Origin: JALOLG01 sp963776935
GTDB lineage: Bacteria > Actinomycetota > Acidimicrobiia > Acidimicrobiales > Ilumatobacteraceae
Direction: 5' to 3'
DNA length: 64,000 nt
Assembly: GCA_963776935.1 (NCBI GenBank)
Contig: CAVZOP010000009.1
Coordinates: forward strand, 62,001-126,000
The notes beneath the pieces were generated by a model. The model was not told the origin of the DNA and ran no database searches. It saw only the letters and a list, made by a program, of their open reading frames with translations. Both the position numbers and the translations under genes were made by a program. Positions 45,354 to 54,700 of this stretch are shown here, one piece after another (the first letter of the stretch is position 1; each line of letters begins with the position of its first letter).

Positions 45354-46943
45354 ATGGAGCGGGGATCTCTTCGCGGCGAGGTCCCTGTCGCTCCGCCCTG
45401 GTTGGTCGTCGCACTGGTCGTGACCGTGCTGGCGTCCGTCGCCCAGCAGCTTCGTTTGCTCGTGCGCTGGCTGCGCTTCGACGTGAGCGAGGACCAGGCT
45501 CTGTTGTGGGCGGCGGCGAGGTCGTGGGGCCGGCTCCAGCCCCGGCAGCCCAACTTCTGGGGCCAGCGCTACGGAGTCACGTTCGAAGCGATCCCGGCGG
45601 AGGTCCTGTCGTGGCTCGGTGTCGGCTATCCGACCGGACTGCCGTTCGTGATCCTGGCGATGAACCTCGCCGGGTGGTGGGTGCTGGCGCTCGCCGCGTG
45701 GCGGCGCGGCCGGCCCGGATGGGCCCTGTGTGCGGTCGCCGTTCCCGTCCTGCTGCCTGCCGAGTACGCGGTGCTGTCGATCGTGTTCAACACCGCCCTC
45801 GGGCGCCTGATGGCGTGCGTCTGCGCGGCGTCGATCCTCGTCAAACCGGGTGTGCGATGGGTGCTCTCGGTTGCCAGCGCGGTGGGCGGGCTGGCGGTGT
45901 TGTTCGACACCGCATCGGCGATGTTGGTGGTGCCCGCGCTCGTGGTGGGGATCGCCGCCTGCGTCACGGATCGGCGGTCGCGCGCCCAGTGGGTCGCCGT
46001 CGCTCGAACCGTGGCGATCGGTCTGGTGGCGCCGCTGGGGTGGTTCGCCCTCACCCGGTTCTGGTACCGGGCCCATCCGGAGAACGCGCTCCATCCGTCG
46101 CCCAGCCTTCATCCACAACTCGATGTCCTGATCGACAACCTGTCCAACCCGTCGCGGCACTTCACCACGTACTCGCTCGAGATCCTTCGATCACCGGTCG
46201 TCGCGCTCGTCGCGATCGGGTGCGTGCTGGCGGTCGCGTTCACGCGGGGCGATGCACGGACGCGGATCGCGTCGGCGCTGTTCCTGCTGCTTCTGATCGC
46301 AGCGCTCACGTCGCAACGGTCACGTGACGGCCTGCCGACCCCGTACTACCCGGCGGCCCGCGTCCTGATGCCCCTCCCGACGGCGCTGTGGTTCGTCGCC
46401 TTCATCACGTTCGAGCGCCGCCGCCCCGCCCGTCCGGTCGGCGACGCCCCGCGGGCTGTCGGACGGCAGGTCACGATCGCCCTGTGCGTGCTGCTCGCGG
46501 TCACGTTCGCCGTTCGTGTCGTGACGTGGTCGGATCGGGTGGACGATCTGCGGACGCGGGCCGAGGAGTACCCGAACTACCCCCTCACCACCGCGTCGGC
46601 GCTCGTCGGTCTGTGCGATCGCGTCGAGAACGCGGCGCACACCAACGGCACCGAGTACGCGTTGTTCGACCTGCGGACCCCAGCCTACGCGTGCGCCGGT
46701 CTGATCGACGACGTGACGACCTTCTACCCGCCGTACGACCGGCGGAGCTGGGTGCTGCGCGAGGTGGATGCCGCGACGCCGGAGTCGATGCTCATCGTCG
46801 GTGGGACCCCGGTGCCGTGCGAATCGGTCGACTACATGCGCTGCGAGGCACTCGATGCCGAGATCTCGATCGCCCACCTCGACGGCCACACCCCGCTCGA
46901 AGCCGCGCGACGGCTCGGTGTCATCGTCCGCCCGTTCGAGTAG
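45354..46943 (+). CDS. polytopic membrane protein, GT-C glycosyltransferase-like
   Basis: 529 aa with about ten hydrophobic segments (WLVVALVVTVLASVAQQL, LPFVILAMNLAGWWVLALAAW, WVLSVASAVGGLAVLF and others). The first extracellular loop has an acidic motif (RFDVSEDQALLW) of the kind used for catalysis in GT-C glycosyltransferases, and the C-terminus is a soluble extracellular domain with four Cys. The family is not recognised. The ATG is only 3 nt after the tRNA 3' end, so the gene is either co-transcribed with the tRNA and released by processing or starts later. Confidence 0.6.
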   Translation: MERGSLRGEVPVAPPWLVVALVVTVLASVAQQLRLLVRWLRFDVSEDQALLWAAARSWGRLQPRQPNFWGQRYGVTFEAIPAEVLSWLGVGYPTGLPFVILAMNLAGWWVLALAAWRRGRPGWALCAVAVPVLLPAEYAVLSIVFNTALGRLMACVCAASILVKPGVRWVLSVASAVGGLAVLFDTASAMLVVPALVVGIAACVTDRRSRAQWVAVARTVAIGLVAPLGWFALTRFWYRAHPENALHPSPSLHPQLDVLIDNLSNPSRHFTTYSLEILRSPVVALVAIGCVLAVAFTRGDARTRIASALFLLLLIAALTSQRSRDGLPTPYYPAARVLMPLPTALWFVAFITFERRRPARPVGDAPRAVGRQVTIALCVLLAVTFAVRVVTWSDRVDDLRTRAEEYPNYPLTTASALVGLCDRVENAAHTNGTEYALFDLRTPAYACAGLIDDVTTFYPPYDRRSWVLREVDAATPESMLIVGGTPVPCESVDYMRCEALDAEISIAHLDGHTPLEAARRLGVIVRPFE

Positions 46944-47066
46944 TCCGACTGGTGAGACGCGGACGTGGCGCACATCACGGCCGACGGAGGTTCGGGAGGG
47001 CCGGATTCGGCCTGTTTCCCGGTACCCTTGAACACTGCTCTCCCCCCGGAATCGGCGAGGTCATTT

Positions 47067-47588
47067 GTGTTGAAGTTCAAGAAGGGCGACACCGTCATCT
47101 ACCCCCAGCACGGCGCTTGCGTCGTGCAGGGCACGAAGAAGATGGACGCATTCGGTGAGAAGCGTGAGTACCTCATCCTGCAGACCGTCATCAACGAGAT
47201 GACGCTGAAGGTGCCGATCGACAAGGCCGACGAGGTCGGAGTCCGACCGCCCGTCTCGGCCGACGAGCTCGAGGATCTCGTGGCGGTGCTCGCCAAGCCC
47301 GATCCTCGCGTGCCGTCGAACTGGAGCCGGCGCTTCAAGAACCACCAGGAGAAGCTCAAGAGCGGCGACGTGTACCAGGTCGCAGAGGTGGTGAGGAACC
47401 TCGCCGCCCGCAACCGCGACGCATCCCTTTCGGCCGCCGAACGCACGATGTACGAGCGGGCGCGGGTCAACCTGGTGAGCGAGATCTCGCCGGCACTGCG
47501 TGTCTCGGCGGAGGACGCCGAGGCGTACCTCGACGACGCACTGGCGAAGGGCGTGCTGAAGCCCGCCAAGGTCGTCAAGAAGGCCTGA
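47067..47588 (+). CDS. carD: CarD family transcriptional regulator
   Basis: Binds the RNA polymerase beta subunit and stabilises open complexes, mainly at rRNA and housekeeping promoters. At 173 aa it has the N-terminal Tudor-like RNAP-interaction domain (FKKGDTVIYPQHGACVV ... YLILQTVINEMTLKVP) and the helical DNA-binding C-terminus (RRFKNHQEKLKSGDVYQVAEVVRNL, ERTMYERARVNLVSEI). Starts at GTG 47067 after GGCGAGG; TTG 47070 is also possible. Unlike many genes in this window it has a clear leader and ribosome-binding site. Confidence 0.95.
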   Translation: MLKFKKGDTVIYPQHGACVVQGTKKMDAFGEKREYLILQTVINEMTLKVPIDKADEVGVRPPVSADELEDLVAVLAKPDPRVPSNWSRRFKNHQEKLKSGDVYQVAEVVRNLAARNRDASLSAAERTMYERARVNLVSEISPALRVSAEDAEAYLDDALAKGVLKPAKVVKKA

Positions 47589-47603
47589 GCCCGATCCGGT
47601 CCG

Positions 47604-48338
47604 TCATGGGACCGGGAAATCACCTTCGACCCAGCCGAGCGTGAACGTCGTCGTCACCGGCAGGTGATCGGACAAGGCGGCCCACTCGGCACCACCCGAC
47701 GGGACCTTCACGGCGATGTCGGTCGCCCCGTCGGGCACGAGGACGTGGTCGATCCGCTGCCTCGGCGTGTCGGACGGGTTCGTCAGGGCGGTCGCCGCGC
47801 CTTCGATCCCCGGGAGGGCGTCGCCGACCTCCGGCTCGTCCCCATCGTTGAAGTCGCCGGCGACCACGACGGGTGCACCACCGTGTTCGACGGCGAGGGC
47901 GGCCACCCGCCGCGCCTGATCGAGGCGGTCCGGCGCAGCATCGCCGCCGATGAAGTGGGCGTCGTACACGCGGTACGCGGAGTGGTCGGGGCGCTGGACG
48001 AGGCCCCACACCACGATCCGGCGCTTGTACGACCACTCCGATCGGTTCGGAGGGAGCGCTGCCGAACCGGTCGCGCTCAACGTGTGTGGCGTGAGGATCG
48101 CCAGCCCCTCCGCCTTCGACTTCAGCAGCGGTGTCCACGGGTAGTGCTTGAGCGCCCAATGGTGTTGCATCCCGAGTGTCTTTGCCAGCGACTGCGCCTG
48201 GCGGCGCTGGACCTCCTGGAGCGCGATCACGTCGGACGTGAGGGCGCGCAAACGGGCCGCGACCGACGCGATCGGTGGACCCTCCGAGCCGTGGAGGTTC
48301 CATGTCGTCACGGTCCATGTACGAGCCACCGTTGTCAT
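47604..48338 (-). CDS. endonuclease/exonuclease/phosphatase family hydrolase
   Basis: 244-aa EEP-fold enzyme. The metal and catalytic motifs are visible: TTWNLHG (Asn), IALQEVQ (Glu), YDAHFIGG (His region), VAGDFND (Asp/Asn) and LSDHLPV (Asp-His). The family covers DNases, sphingomyelinases and phosphodiesterases; there is no signal peptide with the ATG 48338 start, so a cytoplasmic role is likely. Convergent with carD. Confidence 0.88.
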   Translation of the reverse strand: MTTVARTWTVTTWNLHGSEGPPIASVAARLRALTSDVIALQEVQRRQAQSLAKTLGMQHHWALKHYPWTPLLKSKAEGLAILTPHTLSATGSAALPPNRSEWSYKRRIVVWGLVQRPDHSAYRVYDAHFIGGDAAPDRLDQARRVAALAVEHGGAPVVVAGDFNDGDEPEVGDALPGIEGAATALTNPSDTPRQRIDHVLVPDGATDIAVKVPSGGAEWAALSDHLPVTTTFTLGWVEGDFPVP

Positions 48339-48422
48339 CGCCGCCAGTCTTGCCGGTCGTCGTTCACCCACCCGGCGATGTCGTTGGCCGGGGCCGGTCG
48401 GCAGGCCTGCGAGACTCGGCCC

Positions 48423-49295
48423 ATGTCACGCGTTGCATTCCTCGGATTGGGCGTCATGGGTGGGCCGATGGCCGGGCACCTCGCCAAGGCCGGCCACGAC
48501 GTCACCGTCTACAACCGAACCGCAACGAAAGCGTTGGCGTGGGTCGCCCAGCACGGGCACCGCGCGACGCCCACGCCCGCCGAGGCGGCCGAAGGCGCCG
48601 AGTTCGTGATGCTGTGCGTCGGCAACGACGCCGACGTGCGTTCCGTCGTGTACGGCGACAACGGAGCGCTCGTCGCGATGGACCCCGGTGCGGTGCTCGT
48701 CGACCACACGACCGCGTCCGCCGACCTCGCCCGCGAGCTTTCGACCGCCGCGGCCGAGCGCCAGGTCGGGTTCGTCGACGCGCCTGTGTCGGGCGGGCAG
48801 GCCGGCGCCGAGAACGGTGCGCTCACCGTGATGTGTGGCAGCGACGACGAATCGGTGTTCGACGCGGCCCACGCCGTGATCACGGCGTACGCCAGGGCGT
48901 GCGAGCGCCTCGGCCCAGCGGGCGCCGGGCAACTCACGAAGATGGTCAATCAGATCTGCATCGCCGGCATCGTGCAGGGGTTGTCGGAGGCGGTGAACTT
49001 CGCCCAACACGCCGGGCTCGACGTCGATCAGGTCGTCGACGTGCTCGGCAAGGGCGCCGCCCAGAGCTGGCAGATGGACAACCGGGCGCGCACGATGGCG
49101 CGCGGCGAGTTCGAGTTCGGGTTCGCCGTCGAATGGATGCGCAAGGACCTCGGCATCTGTCTCGACGAGGCCGGCCGCAACGGCGCCCGGCTACCGGCCA
49201 CTGCGCTCGTCGACCAGTTCTACGCCCACGTCGTCGAGCGCGGCGGCCGCCGCTGGGACACCAGCAGCCTGGTTCATCTGTTGCAGAACCCGTAG
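48423..49295 (+). CDS. NAD(P)-dependent beta-hydroxyacid dehydrogenase (3-hydroxyisobutyrate dehydrogenase family)
   Basis: 290 aa. The dinucleotide-binding GLGVMGGPMAGHLAKAGH, the DAPVSGGQAGAENG substrate motif and the catalytic Lys in GAGQLTKMVNQ (usually G-x3-K-x2-N-N/Q) identify the 6-phosphogluconate dehydrogenase-like family. Candidate substrates are 3-hydroxyisobutyrate, tartronate semialdehyde or succinate semialdehyde. Monocistronic. Confidence 0.92.
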   Translation: MSRVAFLGLGVMGGPMAGHLAKAGHDVTVYNRTATKALAWVAQHGHRATPTPAEAAEGAEFVMLCVGNDADVRSVVYGDNGALVAMDPGAVLVDHTTASADLARELSTAAAERQVGFVDAPVSGGQAGAENGALTVMCGSDDESVFDAAHAVITAYARACERLGPAGAGQLTKMVNQICIAGIVQGLSEAVNFAQHAGLDVDQVVDVLGKGAAQSWQMDNRARTMARGEFEFGFAVEWMRKDLGICLDEAGRNGARLPATALVDQFYAHVVERGGRRWDTSSLVHLLQNP

Positions 49296-49300
49296 TCCGC

Positions 49301-50533
49301 TCAGCGCGAGCTGACGTCGAGCTCCAAGCGCTCGACGCCGCGGATCGTGACCCGGTCACGCCACGTGGGCTCGCCGACGAGCTCGAGCGACGGAAAGCGG
49401 CGGATCAGCGACGTGATCGCGATCGACGCCTCGAGGCGCGCCAGCGAGGCGCCGAGGCAGTAGTGGATGCCGGCGCCGAACGCGAGGTGGCGGTTGGCGT
49501 TGGGCCGCTCGAGCTGAAGCGAGTGAGGATCGTCGAACACCGCCGGATCGTGGTTGGCGGCGCCGAGCACGGTGAGCACCGACTCGCCGGGCAGCACGTC
49601 CACCACGTCGTCGCCGGCGCCGGCGTAGCTCACCGGCACCATCGCAATACGCACGGTGTGCTGCACGGGTCCGTCGTAGCGCAGCAGCTCGTCGACCGCC
49701 CGGTCGTCGATGCTCGGGTCGTCGCGCCACAGCGCGAGCTGGTCGCGATGGCGCAACAACGCGAGCACACCGTTACCGATCAGGTTGACGGTGGTCTCGT
49801 GGCCGGCGACGTACAGCAGCACGACGAACGAGATCAGCTCGGCGGGGGAGAGCCGTTCGCCGGCGTCCTCGACCGCCAGCAACGCCGAGAGCAGATCGTC
49901 GCCCGGGCTCGATCGCCGCTGCTCGACCGTCGTCAGGAGGTATGGGACCAACTGCGCCAACGCCGCCTCGGCGGTGTCCATGTCGTCGAGCGTGGCCGTG
50001 GGTTCGAGCGAGGCCGTGATGGCCTGGCTCCAGTCGCGCAGCTCGTCGGCGCGCTCGGTCGGCATGTCGAGCAGCTCGGAGATCACCCGGAACGGCACCG
50101 GGAACGCGAGCTCGTCGATCAACTCCATCGAACCGCGTTCGGCCGCCCGGTCGAGCACCACGTCGACCATCGACTGGATGCTCGGTCGTAGCCGCTCGAT
50201 CGCCGTCGGGGTGAACGCCTGGCTCACGAGACGGCGCAGCCGGGTGTGGTCGGGCGGATCGAGATTGAGGATCGTCTTGGCCCCACGCGCCCGCCGGTCG
50301 CGCCGGCGCTTGGTCACCGGATCGTCGCGCTCCAGCGCGTTGGCCTCGACGTCGCGGCTGAACTCGTTGCTGCGCAGCGTGCGCCCCACGTCGTCGTAGC
50401 GCGTGATCACCACCGCGCCCCATGGCAGCCGGCACGCCGGCGCCTCGGCGCGCAGGCGGTCGTAGAAGGGGTGCGGATCGCGTCGGAACGCAGGATCGGC
50501 CGGATCCCAGACCGGGGCTCCGATGGTGCTCAT
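49301..50533 (-). CDS. cytochrome P450
   Basis: 410-aa haem monooxygenase. The I-helix oxygen-binding motif AGHETT, the ExxR of the K-helix (DELLRYDG), and the haem-ligand loop HLAFGAGIHYCLGASLAR with its Cys are all present. Length and style match soluble bacterial class I P450s that need ferredoxin. Its ATG overlaps the SDR stop (ATGA), placing it last in an LLM-SDR-P450 operon, likely for stepwise oxidation of a terpene, steroid or alkane (inference). Confidence 0.95.
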   Translation of the reverse strand: MSTIGAPVWDPADPAFRRDPHPFYDRLRAEAPACRLPWGAVVITRYDDVGRTLRSNEFSRDVEANALERDDPVTKRRRDRRARGAKTILNLDPPDHTRLRRLVSQAFTPTAIERLRPSIQSMVDVVLDRAAERGSMELIDELAFPVPFRVISELLDMPTERADELRDWSQAITASLEPTATLDDMDTAEAALAQLVPYLLTTVEQRRSSPGDDLLSALLAVEDAGERLSPAELISFVVLLYVAGHETTVNLIGNGVLALLRHRDQLALWRDDPSIDDRAVDELLRYDGPVQHTVRIAMVPVSYAGAGDDVVDVLPGESVLTVLGAANHDPAVFDDPHSLQLERPNANRHLAFGAGIHYCLGASLARLEASIAITSLIRRFPSLELVGEPTWRDRVTIRGVERLELDVSSR

Positions 50534-51333
50534 GTCGCGGCCTGGGGGACGGGGTGCGCCGGGTTCCACTCGTACGGTGCGACGTCGACGCCCGGCCAGA
50601 TCACCCATTGAGCGCCGTTGACCCGCTCGCGCAGTGCCCGCAGCACCGCGTCGCCGACGTGCTCGGGCGTCATGATCTCGAGTCCGCGCTCCTCGATCCG
50701 CTGTTTCAGCTCGGGGGTGAGGATGTTGGTGTCGGTGAAGCCCGGGCAGATCGCGCTGATGCGGGCGTCGTGGCCGGGGTGCATGTCGAGGGCGCCTGCC
50801 ATCGAGCGGACGAAGCCGACGACGGCGTGCTTGGTCAGTCCGTAGACCGGGTCGAAAGCGATCGGTCCGAGGCCGGCCATCGATGCCGTCACGACGATGT
50901 CGGCGCGGCGACCGTCGAGCATCGCCGGCAACAGCGCTCGGGTCCCGAACACGACACCGTCGACGTTCACGGACATGATGCGTCGGTACGCCGCATCGGG
51001 CATGCCGACGATGGGGAACGATTCGAGGTCGAACCCCTGCGGCTGTCCCGCTTCGTTGCCGGAGTTCGTCGAGACGCCGGCATTGAGGAAGGCGATGTCG
51101 AACGGGCCGCTGGTTGCGACGACCTGATCCCAAGCCGCCGGATCGGCGACGTCGAGTTGCATGAACGTGGCGCCGAGCTCCTCGGCGAGGGAACGGCCAC
51201 CGTCTTCGTCGATGTCGCCGACGATGACGTCGGCGCCATGTTCGACGAGACGGCGTGCCGTCCCCTTCCCGATGCCGCTCGCTCCCCCCGTCACGAGCGC
51301 GCGTCGGCCGTCGAGGTCCATCCCAGAGCTCAT
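50530..51333 (-). CDS. short-chain dehydrogenase/reductase
   Basis: 267-aa SDR. The cofactor motif TGGASGIGKGTA, NAG (FLNAGVS), the catalytic Ser (TASMAG) and YxxxK (VYGLTKHAV) are complete. An Asp after the second beta strand (VGDID) predicts NAD preference. ATG 51333 overlaps the LLM gene stop (ATGA); an internal ATG at 51321 is an alternative. It probably oxidises an alcohol formed by the P450 or LLM enzyme. Confidence 0.94.
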   Translation of the reverse strand: MSSGMDLDGRRALVTGGASGIGKGTARRLVEHGADVIVGDIDEDGGRSLAEELGATFMQLDVADPAAWDQVVATSGPFDIAFLNAGVSTNSGNEAGQPQGFDLESFPIVGMPDAAYRRIMSVNVDGVVFGTRALLPAMLDGRRADIVVTASMAGLGPIAFDPVYGLTKHAVVGFVRSMAGALDMHPGHDARISAICPGFTDTNILTPELKQRIEERGLEIMTPEHVGDAVLRALRERVNGAQWVIWPGVDVAPYEWNPAHPVPQAAT

Positions 51334-52694
51334 CCCGTGATCCCGGCGGTGGGGTCGAGACGGCCGGCGGCTCGATCGTCGGCGAACCGGTCGAGCACCT
51401 GGCGCAATTCTTCGGAGTCGGTGGCATCGGCCCACTGGCGGGGCAGCGCCGGGAACTCGTAGCCGTCGATGTCGCGACGTTCGACGGCTGCCTCGCGGCG
51501 GGCGAGAGCGGCGTCGATCATCGGTGCCAGGCGCTGCTGCTTGGCGGCCCGCGCGGCTTCGTCGCGGTCGGCGAACTCGGGCAGCACCTCGCGGCCGAAC
51601 AGCTCGATCGACTCCATGATGTGCTCGTGCTCGTTGCGCCCGGCCTGGAGCACGAAGATCACCTGGTCGACGCCGGCCTCCTCGTAGCGGCGGAGGTACT
51701 CGACGGTCTGCTCGGGAGTGCCGATGCAGCCGCGAAGCCCGGTGGTGTCGCCGGCCGCGACCTTGGCGCCGAGGCGCTCCTCCTTCACCGCCCTGGCGAC
51801 GGCCTCCGGATCGAAGCCTTGGGCGCCGCGGCGCTGCTCGTACTCGGCCCACACGTTCGTGACGCCGGGCCGGTGGGTGCCGAACACGTAGAAGTGGCCG
51901 AGGCTGTACCCGAAGAAGTTGGCGCCCTCGGCACCCCGGCGGATCGCCTCGTCCTCGTCGTGGTGGAGCATCATCGGCGACACGCACGCCACCTGCGGGT
52001 TGACGGCGAGACCGACCGGCACGCACTTCTCGTCGAGGGTCTGTTCGTACTCGTGCACCCACGTGCGCGCCTCTTCGGGATCGATGAACGCGAACGTCAG
52101 CGCACCGATGCCCTTCTCGGCGGCGAGGCGAATCGTCTCGCGCCGGCTGCACGCCAGCCACAGCGGCGGGTGCGGTTTCTGGACCGGCTTGGGCACGACA
52201 TTGCGCGGGGGCATCTGCACGAACTCACCGTCGACCCCGGTGAACGGCGTCTCGACCATGCACCGGATCGTGGTCTCGAGGCCCTCCAGCCACGCATCGC
52301 GCTTGCGGAGCGGGTCGATCTTGAAGCCGGCGAGCTCGGCCTCGCTCGACGACTCACCGCTGCCGAACTCGACGCGGCCGTTCGAGACGAGGTCGAGCAT
52401 CGACACCCGCTCGGCGGTCCGCGCCGGATGGTTGAACTGGGGGGCGGTGAGGATGATCCCGTGGCCGAGGCGGATCTGCGTCGTGCGCTGGCTGCAGGCG
52501 GCGAGGAACACCTCCGGCGCCGAGGAGTGGCTGTACTCCTCCAGGAAGTGGTGCTCGACCTCCCACACGTACTGGATCCCCAGTCGGTCGGCGAGCTCGA
52601 CCTGCTCGAGCGCGTCATGGATCAACGTCTGCTCGCTCGTGTCGTCCCACGGCCGGCCCATCTGATGCTCGTAGAAGATGCCGAACTGCACCAC
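51330..52694 (-). CDS. luciferase-like monooxygenase (LLM, flavin/F420-dependent)
   Basis: 454-aa TIM-barrel oxidoreductase of the bacterial-luciferase superfamily. Its typical blocks are FGIFYEHQMGRPW, YVWEVEHHFLEEYSHSSAPEVFLAA, RLGHGIILTAPQFNHPARTAERV split by loops, and VEFGSGESSSEAELAGF. It is longer than most members, with a C-terminal extension. Start at GTG 52694 or 52691; the open frame upstream to 52928 runs through the TetR gene and is not used. First gene of a translationally coupled operon, facing a TetR gene across a 31-bp gap that carries an operator. Confidence 0.9.
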   Translation of the reverse strand: MVQFGIFYEHQMGRPWDDTSEQTLIHDALEQVELADRLGIQYVWEVEHHFLEEYSHSSAPEVFLAACSQRTTQIRLGHGIILTAPQFNHPARTAERVSMLDLVSNGRVEFGSGESSSEAELAGFKIDPLRKRDAWLEGLETTIRCMVETPFTGVDGEFVQMPPRNVVPKPVQKPHPPLWLACSRRETIRLAAEKGIGALTFAFIDPEEARTWVHEYEQTLDEKCVPVGLAVNPQVACVSPMMLHHDEDEAIRRGAEGANFFGYSLGHFYVFGTHRPGVTNVWAEYEQRRGAQGFDPEAVARAVKEERLGAKVAAGDTTGLRGCIGTPEQTVEYLRRYEEAGVDQVIFVLQAGRNEHEHIMESIELFGREVLPEFADRDEAARAAKQQRLAPMIDAALARREAAVERRDIDGYEFPALPRQWADATDSEELRQVLDRFADDRAAGRLDPTAGITG

Positions 52695-52698
52695 ACGA

Positions 52699-52718
52699 TG
52701 TAAACACCCTTGTATACA
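52699..52718. promoter_or_regulatory. 20-bp operator between the LLM operon and TetR gene
   Basis: TGTAAACA and TGTATACA flank CCCT; each half is itself nearly palindromic (TGTAwACA), giving a symmetric 20-bp site in the 31-bp divergent gap. This is the shape and place expected for a TetR operator controlling both directions. Confidence 0.6.
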
Positions 52719-52725
52719 TGTGTCA

Positions 52726-53376
52726 ATGGCTGCGAGACTTGGCGGGATGACGTCGACGTCCACTTCGGATGGCACGACGACCGACGCCGCCCCGGCCGGT
52801 GCGGTGACGCGACGCCTGCCGCGGGCCGAACGGCGGGCGCAGCTGTTGACGGCGGCGGCGACCGCTTTCGTGCGCGGCGGTTTCGACGGCACGTCGATGG
52901 AGGACGTCGCCGAGCAGGCGGGCGTCACGCGGCTGATCGTCTACCGGATCTTCGCCACCAAGGAGGACCTCTACCGCGCCGTGCTCGAATCGGTGACCGA
53001 CCGGCTGCGTGACGAGGTGTCGCCGGAGCTGAAGGTCGCCGAGGGTCAGCGCAGCGGGATCGCGGGGGTCCTGCTCCGCATCGCCCGTGAGCAGCCGGAC
53101 GCGTTCCGCCTGTTGTGGCGCCACGCATCCCACGAACCGACGTTCATGGCCGAGGCGCAGGCCTTCCGCGAGGTGTCGGCCGAGTTCGCCGAGGCCGTCA
53201 TCCACCCGTATCTCCACGACCGCGACTTCCGGCGCTGGGCAGCGAACAGCGTCGTCGCCCACCTCTACGACGGCGTGTGCGCCTGGCTCGACTCGGGCGA
53301 CCCCGCCCGCGACGACGAGTTCGCCGACCGCCTCGCCGCCGGCATCCGCGCCCTCGTCACCGCCTGGTCCACCTGA
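52726..53376 (+). CDS. TetR family transcriptional regulator
   Basis: About 216-aa repressor with the N-terminal helix-turn-helix (LLTAAATAFVRGGFDGTSME, VAEQAGVTRLIVYRIFATKED) after a disordered Thr/Ala-rich leader. ATG 52726 is 8 nt from the operator; ATG 52747 is the alternative. Divergent from the LLM-SDR-P450 operon, which it most likely represses until a substrate binds the C-terminal domain. A palindromic repeat follows the stop by 14 nt. Confidence 0.92.
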   Translation: MAARLGGMTSTSTSDGTTTDAAPAGAVTRRLPRAERRAQLLTAAATAFVRGGFDGTSMEDVAEQAGVTRLIVYRIFATKEDLYRAVLESVTDRLRDEVSPELKVAEGQRSGIAGVLLRIAREQPDAFRLLWRHASHEPTFMAEAQAFREVSAEFAEAVIHPYLHDRDFRRWAANSVVAHLYDGVCAWLDSGDPARDDEFADRLAAGIRALVTAWST

Positions 53377-53390
53377 ACCCACACCACCGG

Positions 53391-53435
53391 TTCTGTCTGC
53401 TCCAGACTGCCCGTGGCGACGTCTGAAGCAGACAG
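53391..53435 (+). repeat. palindromic repeat element, copy 4
   Basis: TTCTGTCTGCTCCAGACTG and GTCTGAAGCAGACAG are the arms. It lies between the convergent TetR and aminotransferase genes, where it could act as a terminator hairpin. Confidence 0.9.
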
Positions 53436-53449
53436 TTCGGGGGATTCGG

Positions 53450-54670
53450 TCAGGAACAGGCGGTGGCGACGGCGTCGACGATGCGGTCGACTTGGGCGTC
53501 GGTCGTCACGAAGGGTGGGCAGAACGTGCACGTGTCGGTGCCGATCGCGCGGGTGATCACACCGAGCTCGAGCATCCGGTCGCGGACCTGCATCGCGTCC
53601 TGGTCGGGACGCAACCCGGTCGCCCACACTGCGCCGTCGCCGCGAACGTGGTCGATCACGCCGTCGGCCGCCAGCGCGGCGAATCCCACGCCGAGTCGGG
53701 CGCCCATCCGCTTGGCTTCGTCGATCAGGCCCTCGCGCTCGATGATGTCGAGGTTGACGAGACCGGCGGCGCAGGCCGACGGGTGACCAGAGTAGGTGTA
53801 GCCGTGCCGGAGGAGGAACGCCGGATCGGACTCGAGGGCCTCACGCACTGCGGCTCCGACGAACACGCCACCGAGCGGCTGGTAGCCCGACGTCACGGCC
53901 TTGGCGAACGTCGTCAGGTCGGGCGTCACGCCGTAGCGGTGGGCGGCGAACCAGGTGCCGAGCCGTCCGAACCCGGTGATCACCTCGTCGAAGATCAAGA
54001 GCGCGCCGTGCTGGTCGCACAGCCGGCGGACGTCGTCGAGGTATCCCTCCGACGGCGGGAAGACGCCGCCGGCGCCCTGTACCGGTTCGGTGAGCACGGC
54101 CGCCACCTCGTGACCACGTTCGGTCATCAGCACCGACAGCGCCTCGACGTCGTCACCCGGTACCTGCAGCACGTCGGGCACGAGTGGGCCCCACCCGTCG
54201 CGGTTGGGAGCGATGCCCTGGGCGCTCGTGCCGCCGAAGTTGGTGCCGTGATAGCCGCGGGCCCGGCTGATGATCAGCGTTCGCTCCGGGTGCCCGGCCA
54301 TGACGTGGGTGAGGCGGGCGAGCTTCATCGCCGTGTCGATGGCCTCCGAGCCGGATCCACAGAAGAACACCCGGGCGTCGGGGATCGCCGTCAGCGTCAC
54401 GAGCTTGTCGGCGAGGCGGTCGGCCGGCTCGTTGGTGAACGGATCGAAGCACGAGTAGGCCTCGATGTTGCCGATCTGGTCGGCCACGGCGTCGGCGATC
54501 TCGCGCCGGCCGTGCCCGACGGCGCAGTACCACAGGCTCGCCATCGCGTCGATGTACTCGTTGCCGTCACCGTCCCACAGCACCGCTCCCTCGCCCCGCA
54601 CGATCGAGATGAACTGGCCACGGGTCGGCTTGGCGAACGGATGGAGGAAGGCCGGCGGCGTCGACGTCAT
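53450..54670 (-). CDS. class III pyridoxal-phosphate aminotransferase
   Basis: 406-aa omega-type aminotransferase. It has the PLP phosphate motif CGSGSEAIDTAMKLAR, the ring-stacking YHGTNFGGTS, LLIFDEVITGFGR with the PLP-binding Asp, and the Schiff-base Lys in TTFAKAVTSGY. It probably transfers amino groups between a diamine or beta-amino acid and pyruvate or 2-oxoglutarate; the exact substrate is open. Start at ATG 54670 (MTSTPPAFLHPF). Confidence 0.93.
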   Translation of the reverse strand: MTSTPPAFLHPFAKPTRGQFISIVRGEGAVLWDGDGNEYIDAMASLWYCAVGHGRREIADAVADQIGNIEAYSCFDPFTNEPADRLADKLVTLTAIPDARVFFCGSGSEAIDTAMKLARLTHVMAGHPERTLIISRARGYHGTNFGGTSAQGIAPNRDGWGPLVPDVLQVPGDDVEALSVLMTERGHEVAAVLTEPVQGAGGVFPPSEGYLDDVRRLCDQHGALLIFDEVITGFGRLGTWFAAHRYGVTPDLTTFAKAVTSGYQPLGGVFVGAAVREALESDPAFLLRHGYTYSGHPSACAAGLVNLDIIEREGLIDEAKRMGARLGVGFAALAADGVIDHVRGDGAVWATGLRPDQDAMQVRDRMLELGVITRAIGTDTCTFCPPFVTTDAQVDRIVDAVATACS

Positions 54671-54700
54671 AGCCGCCGACCGTACTCCCACGCCTTCCCG

